From NCBI GenBank assembly GCA_009837885.1, contig VXSP01000031.1, positions 1 to 64,000 on the forward strand: a DNA stretch of 64,000 bases, written 5' to 3'. Every line of letters begins with the position of its first letter. Positions within the stretch are counted from its first letter, which is position 1. The notes under the pieces are model-generated. The model was not told the DNA's origin and made no database searches. It was given only the letters and a program-made list of their open reading frames with translations. Of the stretch, positions 19,953 through 27,971 are shown one piece after another. Position numbers and translations under genes: made by a program. Origin of the DNA: Holophagales bacterium. GTDB taxonomy: Bacteria > Acidobacteriota > Thermoanaerobaculia > Multivoradales > Multivoraceae.

Positions 19953-20902
19953 AGCGATTCCAGGTACTCCGCGAACTGCTTCGCCTCCTCGGCCCTCGGG
20001 TCGTCCGGCGCGAGTTCGATCAGCTTGCGGAAATCCTCCGCGGCGGCTTCGTTCTGCGTGGCCGCCATCCTGGCGAGGCCACGGTAGTAGTAGGCGTCGG
20101 GCCATTCGGGCTCGCCCTCGATCGCCGCAGTCAGCTTCTCGACCGCACCCTCGAAGTCGTTCTGGTTGTAGAGATCGACCCCCTCACGCAGGAGGATCTC
20201 CGGATCGGCCCGCAGGTCCTCCGGCAGCCGGGCGAGGTACTGCTGCGCCTCCTCCGAGCGGCCGAGAGCGGCCAACCTCCGGCTCATCAGCCGCAGCGCG
20301 TCCACGTTGTCGGGCGCCAGGGCGAGCGCCTTCTCGAGGTCCGCGATCGCCTCGTCGTCGCGGTCCAGGCGCGCGTGGTTCTGCGCGATGATCACCAGGA
20401 CGGAAGCCTTCGCCCCGTCCGGCAACGACGGCAGGGCTTCGCTGAAGACCTCTATCGCGCCCTCGAAGTCCTCGACGGCGAGCAGGCCATTGCCTTGCTC
20501 CAGGAGTTCCCTTGCCGCCTGGGACGAAGCGTCGTCGGTGAGGCCGCCCGCCTCAGCCACCCTGAGCTGCGTCTTCAGCACCGGCCGATCCGCGCCCGTG
20601 GCGTACTCGTTGATCGTCACGGCGTGCTCGGTCGGCACGAAACCCGTCTTCGACACCAGGACGACCCAGTCGCCGCTCCTCAGGCCTCCCTTCGCCCACC
20701 GGCCCCGGCGATCCGTCTGCACCTCGTCGGGTCCGGCGCCGTCCATCGTCAGCTTGACGGTCGCCCCCTGGACGGACTTGCCCTCCGAGTCCTCGACGGT
20801 ACCGCTGAGGCGTCCCCGGCCCGCCCAGCCCTGAGCCGAAAGGACACTTGCCAGCAGGAGTCCGGCAATGCCCACCGTGGCGATTCGGATGCGATAGCTC
20901 AT
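19949..20902 (-). CDS. Secreted carboxypeptidase-regulatory-like / TPR protein
   Basis: The product has 317 residues. ATG 20902 has an AGGGGGA ribosome site about 5 nt upstream. A signal peptide ends at LSAQG. An N-terminal beta-sandwich of the CarboxypepD_reg type follows (GRLSGTVEDSEGKSVQGATVKL to WVVLVSKTGFVP). The C-terminal half holds TPR units (ELLEQGNGLLAVEDFEGAIEVF, AIADLEKALALAPDNVDAL, AYYYRGLARMAATQNEAAAEDF). It is translationally coupled to the sulfatase-like gene. It probably acts in the periplasm as a scaffold or binding protein; no enzyme motif is visible. Confidence 0.83.
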   Translation of the reverse strand: MSYRIRIATVGIAGLLLASVLSAQGWAGRGRLSGTVEDSEGKSVQGATVKLTMDGAGPDEVQTDRRGRWAKGGLRSGDWVVLVSKTGFVPTEHAVTINEYATGADRPVLKTQLRVAEAGGLTDDASSQAARELLEQGNGLLAVEDFEGAIEVFSEALPSLPDGAKASVLVIIAQNHARLDRDDEAIADLEKALALAPDNVDALRLMSRRLAALGRSEEAQQYLARLPEDLRADPEILLREGVDLYNQNDFEGAVEKLTAAIEGEPEWPDAYYYRGLARMAATQNEAAAEDFRKLIELAPDDPRAEEAKQFAEYLESL

Positions 20903-20993
20903 GAGTTCCCCCTAACGTCCCGAAACCGCTGATCCCGCCACGATGCTACTACCAGCCGCGCTCTTTCGAGGAACCAATCGCCCCAAAAGCCAA

Positions 20994-21025
20994 ACCGCCG
21001 CCCCCGGAAGCCCGGAGGCGGCGGT
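20994..21025 (-). terminator. Rho-independent terminator of the TonB receptor gene
   Basis: Read on the minus strand, this is a 14-bp GC-rich stem with one mismatch (ACCGCCGCC at one end, GGCGGCGGT at the other). It closes a short loop and is followed by TTTGGCTTTTGG. It lies about 70 nt after the receptor stop and before the next minus-strand gene. Confidence 0.7.
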
Positions 21026-21096
21026 CATTCGAAGCAGAAGGCTTCGGTCGGGGACGGAGGACGCTAGGCCCGCGCCCCCGACGTTGCCCTCGTTGC

Positions 21097-23964
21097 CTAA
21101 CGCCAGTTCAGGCGAACGCCCAGGCGGTAGATCCGCGGAGCGATGTTGTCCGCGAGGTTGCCCGCGTTCGAAACGCCAACCCGGTCGTTGTACGACAGGC
21201 CAGTACCCTGGTTCGTCAGGTTGAAGATGTCGATACCGAAGGTCAGGTTGACCGGGCCGGACAGCGAGAACTCCTTCTCGAGCCGGAGGTCGATCACCTG
21301 GACATCATCCAGCCGGATGTCGTTGAAGTCCCGAATCAGGTTGATGTTGGTGCCACCGTCACGCAGCGCGACGTTGCGGTAGTACCCGATCGGCGAGCCC
21401 TCGCGCCCCGTCAGGTTGGCGGAGACGTTGAAGCCCCAACCGCGGTCCGGAGCGACCTGGTACATGCCGTTCAGGTTGTACGACCAGGTCGACTGCAGGT
21501 ACCGCTGGCCCTTGCCGGAGCCGCTGGAAGCCGTCATGTAGAGCTGGCCGTCCACATCGCCGCCGCCCTGGCCGTTGTTCCGGCTGTTGCGGTCGAAGAA
21601 GGAGTTCGGCACGTTCCACTCGGCCTTGCCGTACTGGAAGAACCCGCGAGCCATCCAGCGGTCGGCGAGCCGCTTCGTCAGCGTCAGGCTGTAGCCGAGG
21701 TAGTCGCGCGAGCGGACCCCGTTCTCCAGGTGACTGCCGAAGTGAACCTCGATGTCCGGATGGTAGTCAAAAACGTTGGCGCTGTAGCTGCCGGAGCCCC
21801 GGGGCAGACTACCGGTGATCGTGCCGATCTGCCGGAAGTCACTGCCCTGCACCAGGCGGCGGTTGCCCGCCCCGTCGGTGACGTAGCCCGGAGCCCAGGT
21901 CAGGTCGTCAATGCTCCGGGCCGTGACCTGAAGGCCGACCACCAACTCCGGCAGGAAGGAGTGCTCCACGCCCGCGAGAATCTCGGTGGTCGTGGTCGCA
22001 TCCATGCCGGAGTCGACCGTGCTCCAGACCCGCAGGGGATCCGTCGTGTCGACGTTCGTGTAGATGTGCGCGTCCGTCACCGAATCGCGGAGGGCGAGCG
22101 AGTAGCCGAGCGGCGACAGCCGGTTGATGCTGTTCGTCGGCAACTGGTCCGCGAACTGCGAGTAGCTCGCGCGAACGAGCGTGTCGCGGTCCTCCCCAAG
22201 CGCGTAGGTGAAGCCCAGCCGCGGCGCGATGGAATCCCAGGTGAAGCCCGCGTCGCCGCCCGGGTACGAAAGGCCCGGAATCAGCTCCGGACGGGTCGGA
22301 TGCGCCGGAAGCTCGTACGCCTCGTTCTCACCGCCCTGCTGGTCGTAGCGAAGACCGGCGTTGATCGTCATCTTCCCAAGCGAGATCGTGTCCTGGACCC
22401 ACAGCCCGGTGTACTCGGCCAGCAACTGGCCGACGTCATCGCGCGCGTAGTAGGTCCACTCCCGATCGAGCCGATGCCAGGTCTGGTTGGGACCCCAACG
22501 GAAGATCGAGTTGTTCTCGTAGGTGCGGTACCGGCCGCCGAACCGGAGTTCGTGCGTGGCGCTGGCGCCGCTGGTGAAGAAGTACGTGCCATCGACCTTG
22601 AACAGGTCGTTCGGGGACGCAGCGAAGCCGGACAGGTAGTTGTTCGACCAGATGCCGTCCTCCCGCTGCGGATCCGGAGCTTCCGGGTGGAGACCGTTCT
22701 CGTCGGCCCGGTTGCTCCTGGCGAACAGGCCGAAGCCGAAGTCGCCATGCATGTACGTGCCGGTGAAGAACAGATTCGCCGACGCGACGTGCTGATCCTC
22801 GAGGCGGTACTGCGCCGAGGGACCGCGCTGGTTCCAGGTCGTTGCCGGCGGCCGGGTGGTGCCGGCGCCGCGCCCGAACTTCAGCTTGTCGCCGTTGTTG
22901 TACGAACCGACGATCGAGTTCTCGTCGCTGATCTGGCCGTTCGCCTTGATCACCGTGTTCTCGAGCAGCGTGTCGTCGGCCGTACCGGAAGCGGCGTTCT
23001 GGCCGATGTCGTTCTGACCCCAGCTGCCCCAGAACCAGAGACGGTCCTGGATCGCGGCGCCGCCGGCCTCAAAACCGAAGTCCTCGATCTTGCGGACGCG
23101 GGCGCCAGCCAGAGTGGTCTGGCCGTTCGACTTGTAGAGCTCGCCGTCGATGTTCGGCTGCGACGCCTTCAGCGCGCCGCCGAAGTAGCCCGTGGCCGCC
23201 GTGTTGTAGAACCGCGCCGAACCGCGAAACTCGTTCGTGCCCCGCTTGGTCACCAGGTTCACCTGGACGCCGGAGCCGTTCTTCGTCACGTCGGTACCGC
23301 CGGTCGTGAAGGACATCTCGGCGAACTGATCGAAGTCGTAGTAGGTCGGCGAAGCGCCGGTGGCGCGCATGTCCGTGATCTCGGCGCCGTCCATCTGGAA
23401 GTCGTTCTGCGAGGAGGACACGCCCGCCGCGCGGAAGTTCGCCTGCTGGCCGGACTCGTTGCCGCCGACGTTGACCCGGTCGACGATCACGCCCGGAGTC
23501 TGCGACAGGACCGCCCACGGGTCGCGAGCGGTCGGGATCTTCTCGAGCTCGACCTGGCTGACGTTGGTGCCGGCCGAAATCTGCCGCTCGTCGAGCAGCG
23601 GACTCTCGGAGGTGACGGTGATCGTCTCCTCGAGTGCCGCGGTGAGGGTCAGCGGCACGTCCGTGTTCTGGCCGAGGCGGATGACGACATCCGGATACTC
23701 GATACCGCCGAAGCCGTCGAGCTCCGCGATGACCGTGTAGCCGCCGGGATCGAGACCGAGGAACCGGAACCCGCCCGCGGGATCCGTGAACTGCGTGCGG
23801 TCCGCGCCGATGCCGCTGACCGTGACGCTAACGCCCGGCAGGGGAGCGCCGGACTCGTCGGTCACAGTGCCGTACAGATTGCCCGTCGCGGACTGGCCGA
23901 AGGCCGCCCCCCCGACGAGCAGACAAAGGATGACGCCGAACGTCGAAACGGTGCGTCTGCTCAT
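21097..23964 (-). CDS. TonB-dependent receptor, Oar/CarboxypepD_reg type
   Basis: The product has about 955 residues. ATG 23964 is preferred: a GGAGGGAG ribosome site lies 11 nt upstream, and a TTG at 23985 would include that site in the protein. The signal peptide is followed by a carboxypeptidase-regulatory domain (GNLYGTVTDESGAPLPGVSVTV) and a plug domain (SPLLDERQISAGTNVSQVELEKIPT, GNESGQQANFRAAGVSSSQNDFQMDG). A long beta-barrel ends LYRLGVRLNWR-like at the C-terminus. Acidobacteriota carry many such outer-membrane receptors, thought to import large substrates with TonB energy; the ligand is unknown. It has its own terminator and is divergent from 24489. Confidence 0.92.
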   Translation of the reverse strand: MSRRTVSTFGVILCLLVGGAAFGQSATGNLYGTVTDESGAPLPGVSVTVSGIGADRTQFTDPAGGFRFLGLDPGGYTVIAELDGFGGIEYPDVVIRLGQNTDVPLTLTAALEETITVTSESPLLDERQISAGTNVSQVELEKIPTARDPWAVLSQTPGVIVDRVNVGGNESGQQANFRAAGVSSSQNDFQMDGAEITDMRATGASPTYYDFDQFAEMSFTTGGTDVTKNGSGVQVNLVTKRGTNEFRGSARFYNTAATGYFGGALKASQPNIDGELYKSNGQTTLAGARVRKIEDFGFEAGGAAIQDRLWFWGSWGQNDIGQNAASGTADDTLLENTVIKANGQISDENSIVGSYNNGDKLKFGRGAGTTRPPATTWNQRGPSAQYRLEDQHVASANLFFTGTYMHGDFGFGLFARSNRADENGLHPEAPDPQREDGIWSNNYLSGFAASPNDLFKVDGTYFFTSGASATHELRFGGRYRTYENNSIFRWGPNQTWHRLDREWTYYARDDVGQLLAEYTGLWVQDTISLGKMTINAGLRYDQQGGENEAYELPAHPTRPELIPGLSYPGGDAGFTWDSIAPRLGFTYALGEDRDTLVRASYSQFADQLPTNSINRLSPLGYSLALRDSVTDAHIYTNVDTTDPLRVWSTVDSGMDATTTTEILAGVEHSFLPELVVGLQVTARSIDDLTWAPGYVTDGAGNRRLVQGSDFRQIGTITGSLPRGSGSYSANVFDYHPDIEVHFGSHLENGVRSRDYLGYSLTLTKRLADRWMARGFFQYGKAEWNVPNSFFDRNSRNNGQGGGDVDGQLYMTASSGSGKGQRYLQSTWSYNLNGMYQVAPDRGWGFNVSANLTGREGSPIGYYRNVALRDGGTNINLIRDFNDIRLDDVQVIDLRLEKEFSLSGPVNLTFGIDIFNLTNQGTGLSYNDRVGVSNAGNLADNIAPRIYRLGVRLNWR

Positions 23965-24488
23965 AACGTTCAATACTCCCTCCAAGGTGAGTTGTACGAA
24001 GGATTGAGCGCCCTTCGCCGGGCGTTCAACGACCCCCCGCAGTTTGGAACGAGCCGAATCGGCTCACCAACCGTGACAAGCCTACCGCAAGCGACGTGCC
24101 AGAACGGCCGGAGGCCGGGCACTCTGCGCCGTAGGCGGAAACCCGCCTTCCTGGAAGACCTGCGGACGCGCGGCAGCCAAGCTGCGCCAATCTGGCACTA
24201 CCGCCGTCACGAGCCCATCCAGAAAAACGGTGTTTGTCCATTTTCTTGAATAACCCGCCAGGTCTTGCTGGCTCGCTGCTTACGTGCGCGTCGGCCCTCG
24301 GGCCGCTTTCTGACCGCTATCCGCCGGTACCGTCTAGCGAGGGACCGGGTTGAGGCGCGCTAGATTCGACACCGTGCTTGACGGTGAACCAACACCCACC
24401 GCCAAAGCAGCGTGACGCGTACCTGACCCGGACCAACCTGTCGAGTGCGGGAATCGTATAGCAGACGAAGCTCGTTGTCCACAGTGCG
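23965..24488. other. Divergent intergenic region, 524 bp
   Basis: The region separates the TonB receptor start from a plus-strand TPR lipoprotein and must hold both promoters. Apart from the inverted repeat at 24004-24029 I see no convincing gene, RNA or sigma-70 promoter. Short frames here have no family features. Confidence 0.6.
24004..24029. repeat. 10-bp inverted repeat upstream of TonB receptor
   Basis: The arms TTGAGCGCCC and GGGCGTTCAA pair with one mismatch around a 6-nt loop. The repeat sits 40-65 nt before the receptor start codon. It could be an operator or a leader hairpin; which one cannot be decided from sequence. Confidence 0.45.
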
Positions 24489-25637
24489 ATGAACTCCCTT
24501 GCCGCAAGAGCCGCTCCGATCCAGCCGCGCCTGCTCTCCTCCATCGCGCTCGTCCTCGGCGCGTCGATCGCCTCCTGCACGGCGTACACGCCCTTCGACG
24601 GCTCCCAGGCGCTGGCTCCGGAGTTCGAGCGCCGTCTCGGCAGCGGTTGGCAGGAGCGGGTCGTCGTGCCGTTCTCGGTCACCCCGGAGCTGCGCGCCGC
24701 CATCGACGATCGCGTGAGCCCTGCCGGCAGCGAGACCCGCCGCCGCGACGAAGTTCTGGACTTCATCTTCGGCTGGCTCGATCTCCAGTACGAACTGACG
24801 CCGACCCGCACCGCCGCGGAGACGTTCGGCACGGCCCGCGGCAACTGCCTCTCCTTCGTCAACCTGTTCGTCGCGGCCGGACGGGAACGGCGCCTGAACC
24901 CCTTCTTCGTCGAAGTGGAGGACTACCAGCGCTGGAACTACCACAACGGCGTCGTCGTCAGCCGCGGCCACATCGTGGCCGGCATGTACGTCGACGGCAA
25001 CCTGGCCACCTACGACTTCCTGCCCTACCGGCCGAAGTCCTACCGGAGTTTCCAGCCGATCAGCGACCTGGCGGCCGCCGGCCACTACTACAACAACCTC
25101 GGCGCCGAGGCGTTGATGGCGGACGACCTCAGCACCGCCGAGCGCTGGCTCGACATCGCGGTGCGACTGGCGCCCGACTTCGACAAGGCGATCAACAACC
25201 ACGGTCTCGTCCTGCTGCGGACCGGCCGGGTAGACGACGCGATCGAGGTCTACGAACAGGGGCTGGAACTCCATCCCGAGAACGTGCCGCTGCTGACCAA
25301 CCTGGTCCGCGCGTACCAGATCGAGGGCCGCCACGACCGCGCCGCGGTCCTGCTCGACGCGCTGGAAGCGATGAACCGGGCGAGCCCCTTCTTCTACGTC
25401 TACCGCGGAGACGCGGCGCTGGCGGCCGGCGACACGGCGACCGCGCTCGACTACATGCGGCGCGCGCTCGCGGCCGACTCCGAGCTGCCCGAAGTCCACG
25501 TCGGCCTGGTCCGCGTGTACCTTGCGACCGGCCAGATGAGCGAAGCGAAGCACCACGTGGAAAGAGCCCTGCGGCTGGATGCGACGCATGAAGAGGCGCG
25601 GAAGTATGCTGCGATGGTCGAGCGGGGCGCACGGTAG
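24489..25637 (+). CDS. Transglutaminase-like lipoprotein with C-terminal TPRs
   Basis: The product has 382 residues. The signal peptide ends at lipobox ASIASC. The region ETFGTARGNCLSFVNLFVAA matches the catalytic Cys segment of the transglutaminase-like (Cys-His-Asp) fold. A His follows in GHIVAGMYVDG and an Asp in LATYDFLPY. TPR units fill residues from about 195 to the end (YYNNLGAEALMADDLSTAE, NHGLVLLRTGRVDDAIEVY). It could be a periplasmic peptidase-like or peptide-binding protein. The ATG at 24489 lacks a strong ribosome site but is the only start that keeps the whole lipoprotein signal. Confidence 0.78.
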   Translation: MNSLAARAAPIQPRLLSSIALVLGASIASCTAYTPFDGSQALAPEFERRLGSGWQERVVVPFSVTPELRAAIDDRVSPAGSETRRRDEVLDFIFGWLDLQYELTPTRTAAETFGTARGNCLSFVNLFVAAGRERRLNPFFVEVEDYQRWNYHNGVVVSRGHIVAGMYVDGNLATYDFLPYRPKSYRSFQPISDLAAAGHYYNNLGAEALMADDLSTAERWLDIAVRLAPDFDKAINNHGLVLLRTGRVDDAIEVYEQGLELHPENVPLLTNLVRAYQIEGRHDRAAVLLDALEAMNRASPFFYVYRGDAALAAGDTATALDYMRRALAADSELPEVHVGLVRVYLATGQMSEAKHHVERALRLDATHEEARKYAAMVERGAR

Positions 25638-25680
25638 AGGCGTAAACGGAACTCAAGGGCAGGCGCGAGCGTTGAAGAGG

Positions 25681-27903
25681 ATGATGGCGGTTGCGGTCAG
25701 ATGCCGGCCAGGCCGGCGCACCGGCAGGGCGGCATTCGCGGTACTGGCGGTGCTACCACTCGTGGTGGGCGCCGCCGTCGCGCAAGCGCAGGCGCCAGGT
25801 CCGGACGAACTCGAACAGTTCGAAGACCGCGAGTTCGTCTTCGAGGTGCAGGTGCCGGTCAACGTCATCGCGAGAGACGGCACCGCCGTCCGCGGCCTGA
25901 CCGCGGAGGACTTCCAGATCCTGGACGAAGGCGAGGCGCAGAGGCTCACCGGTTTCCGCGTGATCGACCTGGCGCAGATCGTTCCGGACGAGCGGCGGGT
26001 CATCGAGACGGACTACGGCGTACCGCCGGCGGCGCGGCGCCACTTCCTGTTCCTGTTCGACCTCTCGTACTCCGCGCCGACATCGATCGCCAAGGCCCAG
26101 CTCGCGGCGAGGAACTTCGTGCTGGAGAACCTGCACCCGACCGATCTGGCCTCCGTTGGTGTTCACTCCGTCGAATCCGGGCCGCAACTCCTGATCACGT
26201 TCACGCCCGACCGGGCCCAACTCGCGCGGGCCATCACGACGCTTGGCAATCCCAGACTCGTCAGGCTGGCGACCGAGGATCCGCTGGGCTTCCTGATCGA
26301 CACGCCGAGCCGGGCGACGGACCTGACTTCCGCCCTCGACGTCGGCGGCGTGAACTCGGGGATCACCGAGATGGAGCGCAGCATGAGCAGCTACCTCCAG
26401 GTGATCGGCAGGGAGATGGCCAAGTCCGAGCGGAACTACGCCCGCGGCCAGATCTCACGCTGGGCCGACACCCTGCACGAGATGGCCCGCATCCTGTCCA
26501 CGGTCGAGGGACGCAAGCACCTGGTGCTGTTCTCCGAGGGCTTCGACGGCAGGCTGCTCTTCGGCCGGCAACCGGACTTCTCCGACGAGGAGTTCCGGCG
26601 CGAGACCGACCTGATCGAACGCGGGCAGATCGCCCAGGTCGATACCGACCAGCGGTTCGGCAACACCCAGCTTCAGACCCAGGTCCACCAGATGCTGAGC
26701 GAGTTCAACCGCGCCAACACGGTGATCCACACGGTCGACATCTCCGGTCTCCGGGCGGACTCGCTCGAGGAGAACCGGATCCGTTCGGTCGGCCGTGACG
26801 CCCTGTTCTACATGGCCAACCAGACCGGCGGCCAGGCGCACGAAGACGCGAACGACTTCGGCGCCGAGTTGCGGGAAGTGCTCGAGTCCTCCACCGTCAC
26901 CTACCTGCTCTCGTTCCAGCCCTCCGACCCGGGAGACGCGGGCGATCACCATCGGCTGCGGGTACGGGCCCGGGCGCCCAAAGGCGCCCAGCTCTCCCAC
27001 CGCATGGGCTACTACACGCCCAGGCCCTACGGCGATCTCCACCCGATGGAGAAGCGCCTGCTCGCCTCCGACCTGATCGCCGCCGCGGCCGAGAGGGACG
27101 ACCTGACGATGAACGTCCTGGCCGCCCCGTTCAGGGCCGGACCGAACCAGGCCTACGTACCGGTCATCGTCGAGATCGACGGCGGCAACCTGCTCGAGGA
27201 CCACGAGTCGCCCCGGTTGCCGGTCGAGATCTATGCCTACATCACCGACGACAAGTCGGAGATGCGCGACTTCTTCAGCCGGGTCGTCACTCTCGACCTG
27301 ACCGGCCGCCAGGACACCTTCGTGAACACCGGTCTCAAGTACTACGGCAGCCTGGATCTGGAGCCGGGCGAGTACCTGCTCCGGGTCCTTGCCCGCAACG
27401 CGCTGACCGGCGCCACCGGCGTCGAGACGATCGCCCTCCACGTCCCGACCTTCGAGAGCGGCGAACCGACCCTGCTACCCCCCTTCTTCCACGAAGAGCC
27501 CGGCGCCTGGTTCCTGGTCCGGGAACAACCCGCGGACCAGTACGCCAAGACAACGGTTTACCCGTTCACGGTCAACGGCAAGCCCTACGTACCGTCGGCG
27601 GTGCCCCTTCTCGCCGAGGGCAGCGGCCGCGAAGCGGAGATCTGCCTCGTCGGCTACAACCTGAGCGAAGGCGACCTGTTCCTCCAGGGCACCGTGCTCG
27701 ACGCCGACGGAGTACGGATGGGGGGCGGCGCGCTCAGCCTGCGCGAACGAACCGTGACCGGCATACCGGGCCTCGACAAGCTAGTCGCCGCCTTCGATCC
27801 GGTCGATCTTCCGGCGGGCGATTACACTCTGAGGGTCACGCTGACCGATCCGGCAACCCAGGCTCGACCGTTCAACTCGATTCCGCTTAGAGTCCTGAAC
27901 TGA
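25681..27903 (+). CDS. VWFA-related acidobacterial-domain secreted protein (intact MIDAS)
   Basis: The product has about 740 residues with a signal peptide ending in AVAQAQA. The start is uncertain: ATG 25681 or 25684, or TTG 25672. An N-terminal segment FEVQVPVNVIARDGTAVRGL leads into a von Willebrand factor A domain, RRHFLFLFDLSYSAPTSIAK, whose DLSYS matches the DxSxS metal-binding (MIDAS) motif. The domain ends near TYLLSFQP. The C-terminal half is beta-rich with PVIVEIDGGNLL, LPVEIYAYITD and LEPGEYLLRVLARN. The family is typical of Acidobacteriota and of unknown function. The next gene encodes a paralogue with the same C-terminal plan (LPIEIYAYALD, LEPGVYSARVLLRN). Confidence 0.85.
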   Translation: MMAVAVRCRPGRRTGRAAFAVLAVLPLVVGAAVAQAQAPGPDELEQFEDREFVFEVQVPVNVIARDGTAVRGLTAEDFQILDEGEAQRLTGFRVIDLAQIVPDERRVIETDYGVPPAARRHFLFLFDLSYSAPTSIAKAQLAARNFVLENLHPTDLASVGVHSVESGPQLLITFTPDRAQLARAITTLGNPRLVRLATEDPLGFLIDTPSRATDLTSALDVGGVNSGITEMERSMSSYLQVIGREMAKSERNYARGQISRWADTLHEMARILSTVEGRKHLVLFSEGFDGRLLFGRQPDFSDEEFRRETDLIERGQIAQVDTDQRFGNTQLQTQVHQMLSEFNRANTVIHTVDISGLRADSLEENRIRSVGRDALFYMANQTGGQAHEDANDFGAELREVLESSTVTYLLSFQPSDPGDAGDHHRLRVRARAPKGAQLSHRMGYYTPRPYGDLHPMEKRLLASDLIAAAAERDDLTMNVLAAPFRAGPNQAYVPVIVEIDGGNLLEDHESPRLPVEIYAYITDDKSEMRDFFSRVVTLDLTGRQDTFVNTGLKYYGSLDLEPGEYLLRVLARNALTGATGVETIALHVPTFESGEPTLLPPFFHEEPGAWFLVREQPADQYAKTTVYPFTVNGKPYVPSAVPLLAEGSGREAEICLVGYNLSEGDLFLQGTVLDADGVRMGGGALSLRERTVTGIPGLDKLVAAFDPVDLPAGDYTLRVTLTDPATQARPFNSIPLRVLN

Positions 27904-27912
27904 GCGGCCGGC

Positions 27913-27935
27913 CCGGAGCGCCTTCACCGCTCCGG
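27913..27935 (+). terminator. Hairpin between two VWFA genes
   Basis: An 8-bp perfect stem (CCGGAGCG / CGCTCCGG) has a 7-nt loop, starts 10 nt after the stop and is followed by a weakly T-rich ATCTCTT. It could be a weak terminator or an RNA-stabilising hairpin inside an operon. Confidence 0.4.
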
Positions 27936-27971
27936 AGCGGATCATCTCTTCAGGACCGAAGGAGTCCGAGC

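Noticed and set aside
24288..24306. Short GGCCCTCGGGCC hairpin as a terminator
   Set aside because: The stem is 6 bp with a 2-nt loop and no T-tract, and no gene ends there.
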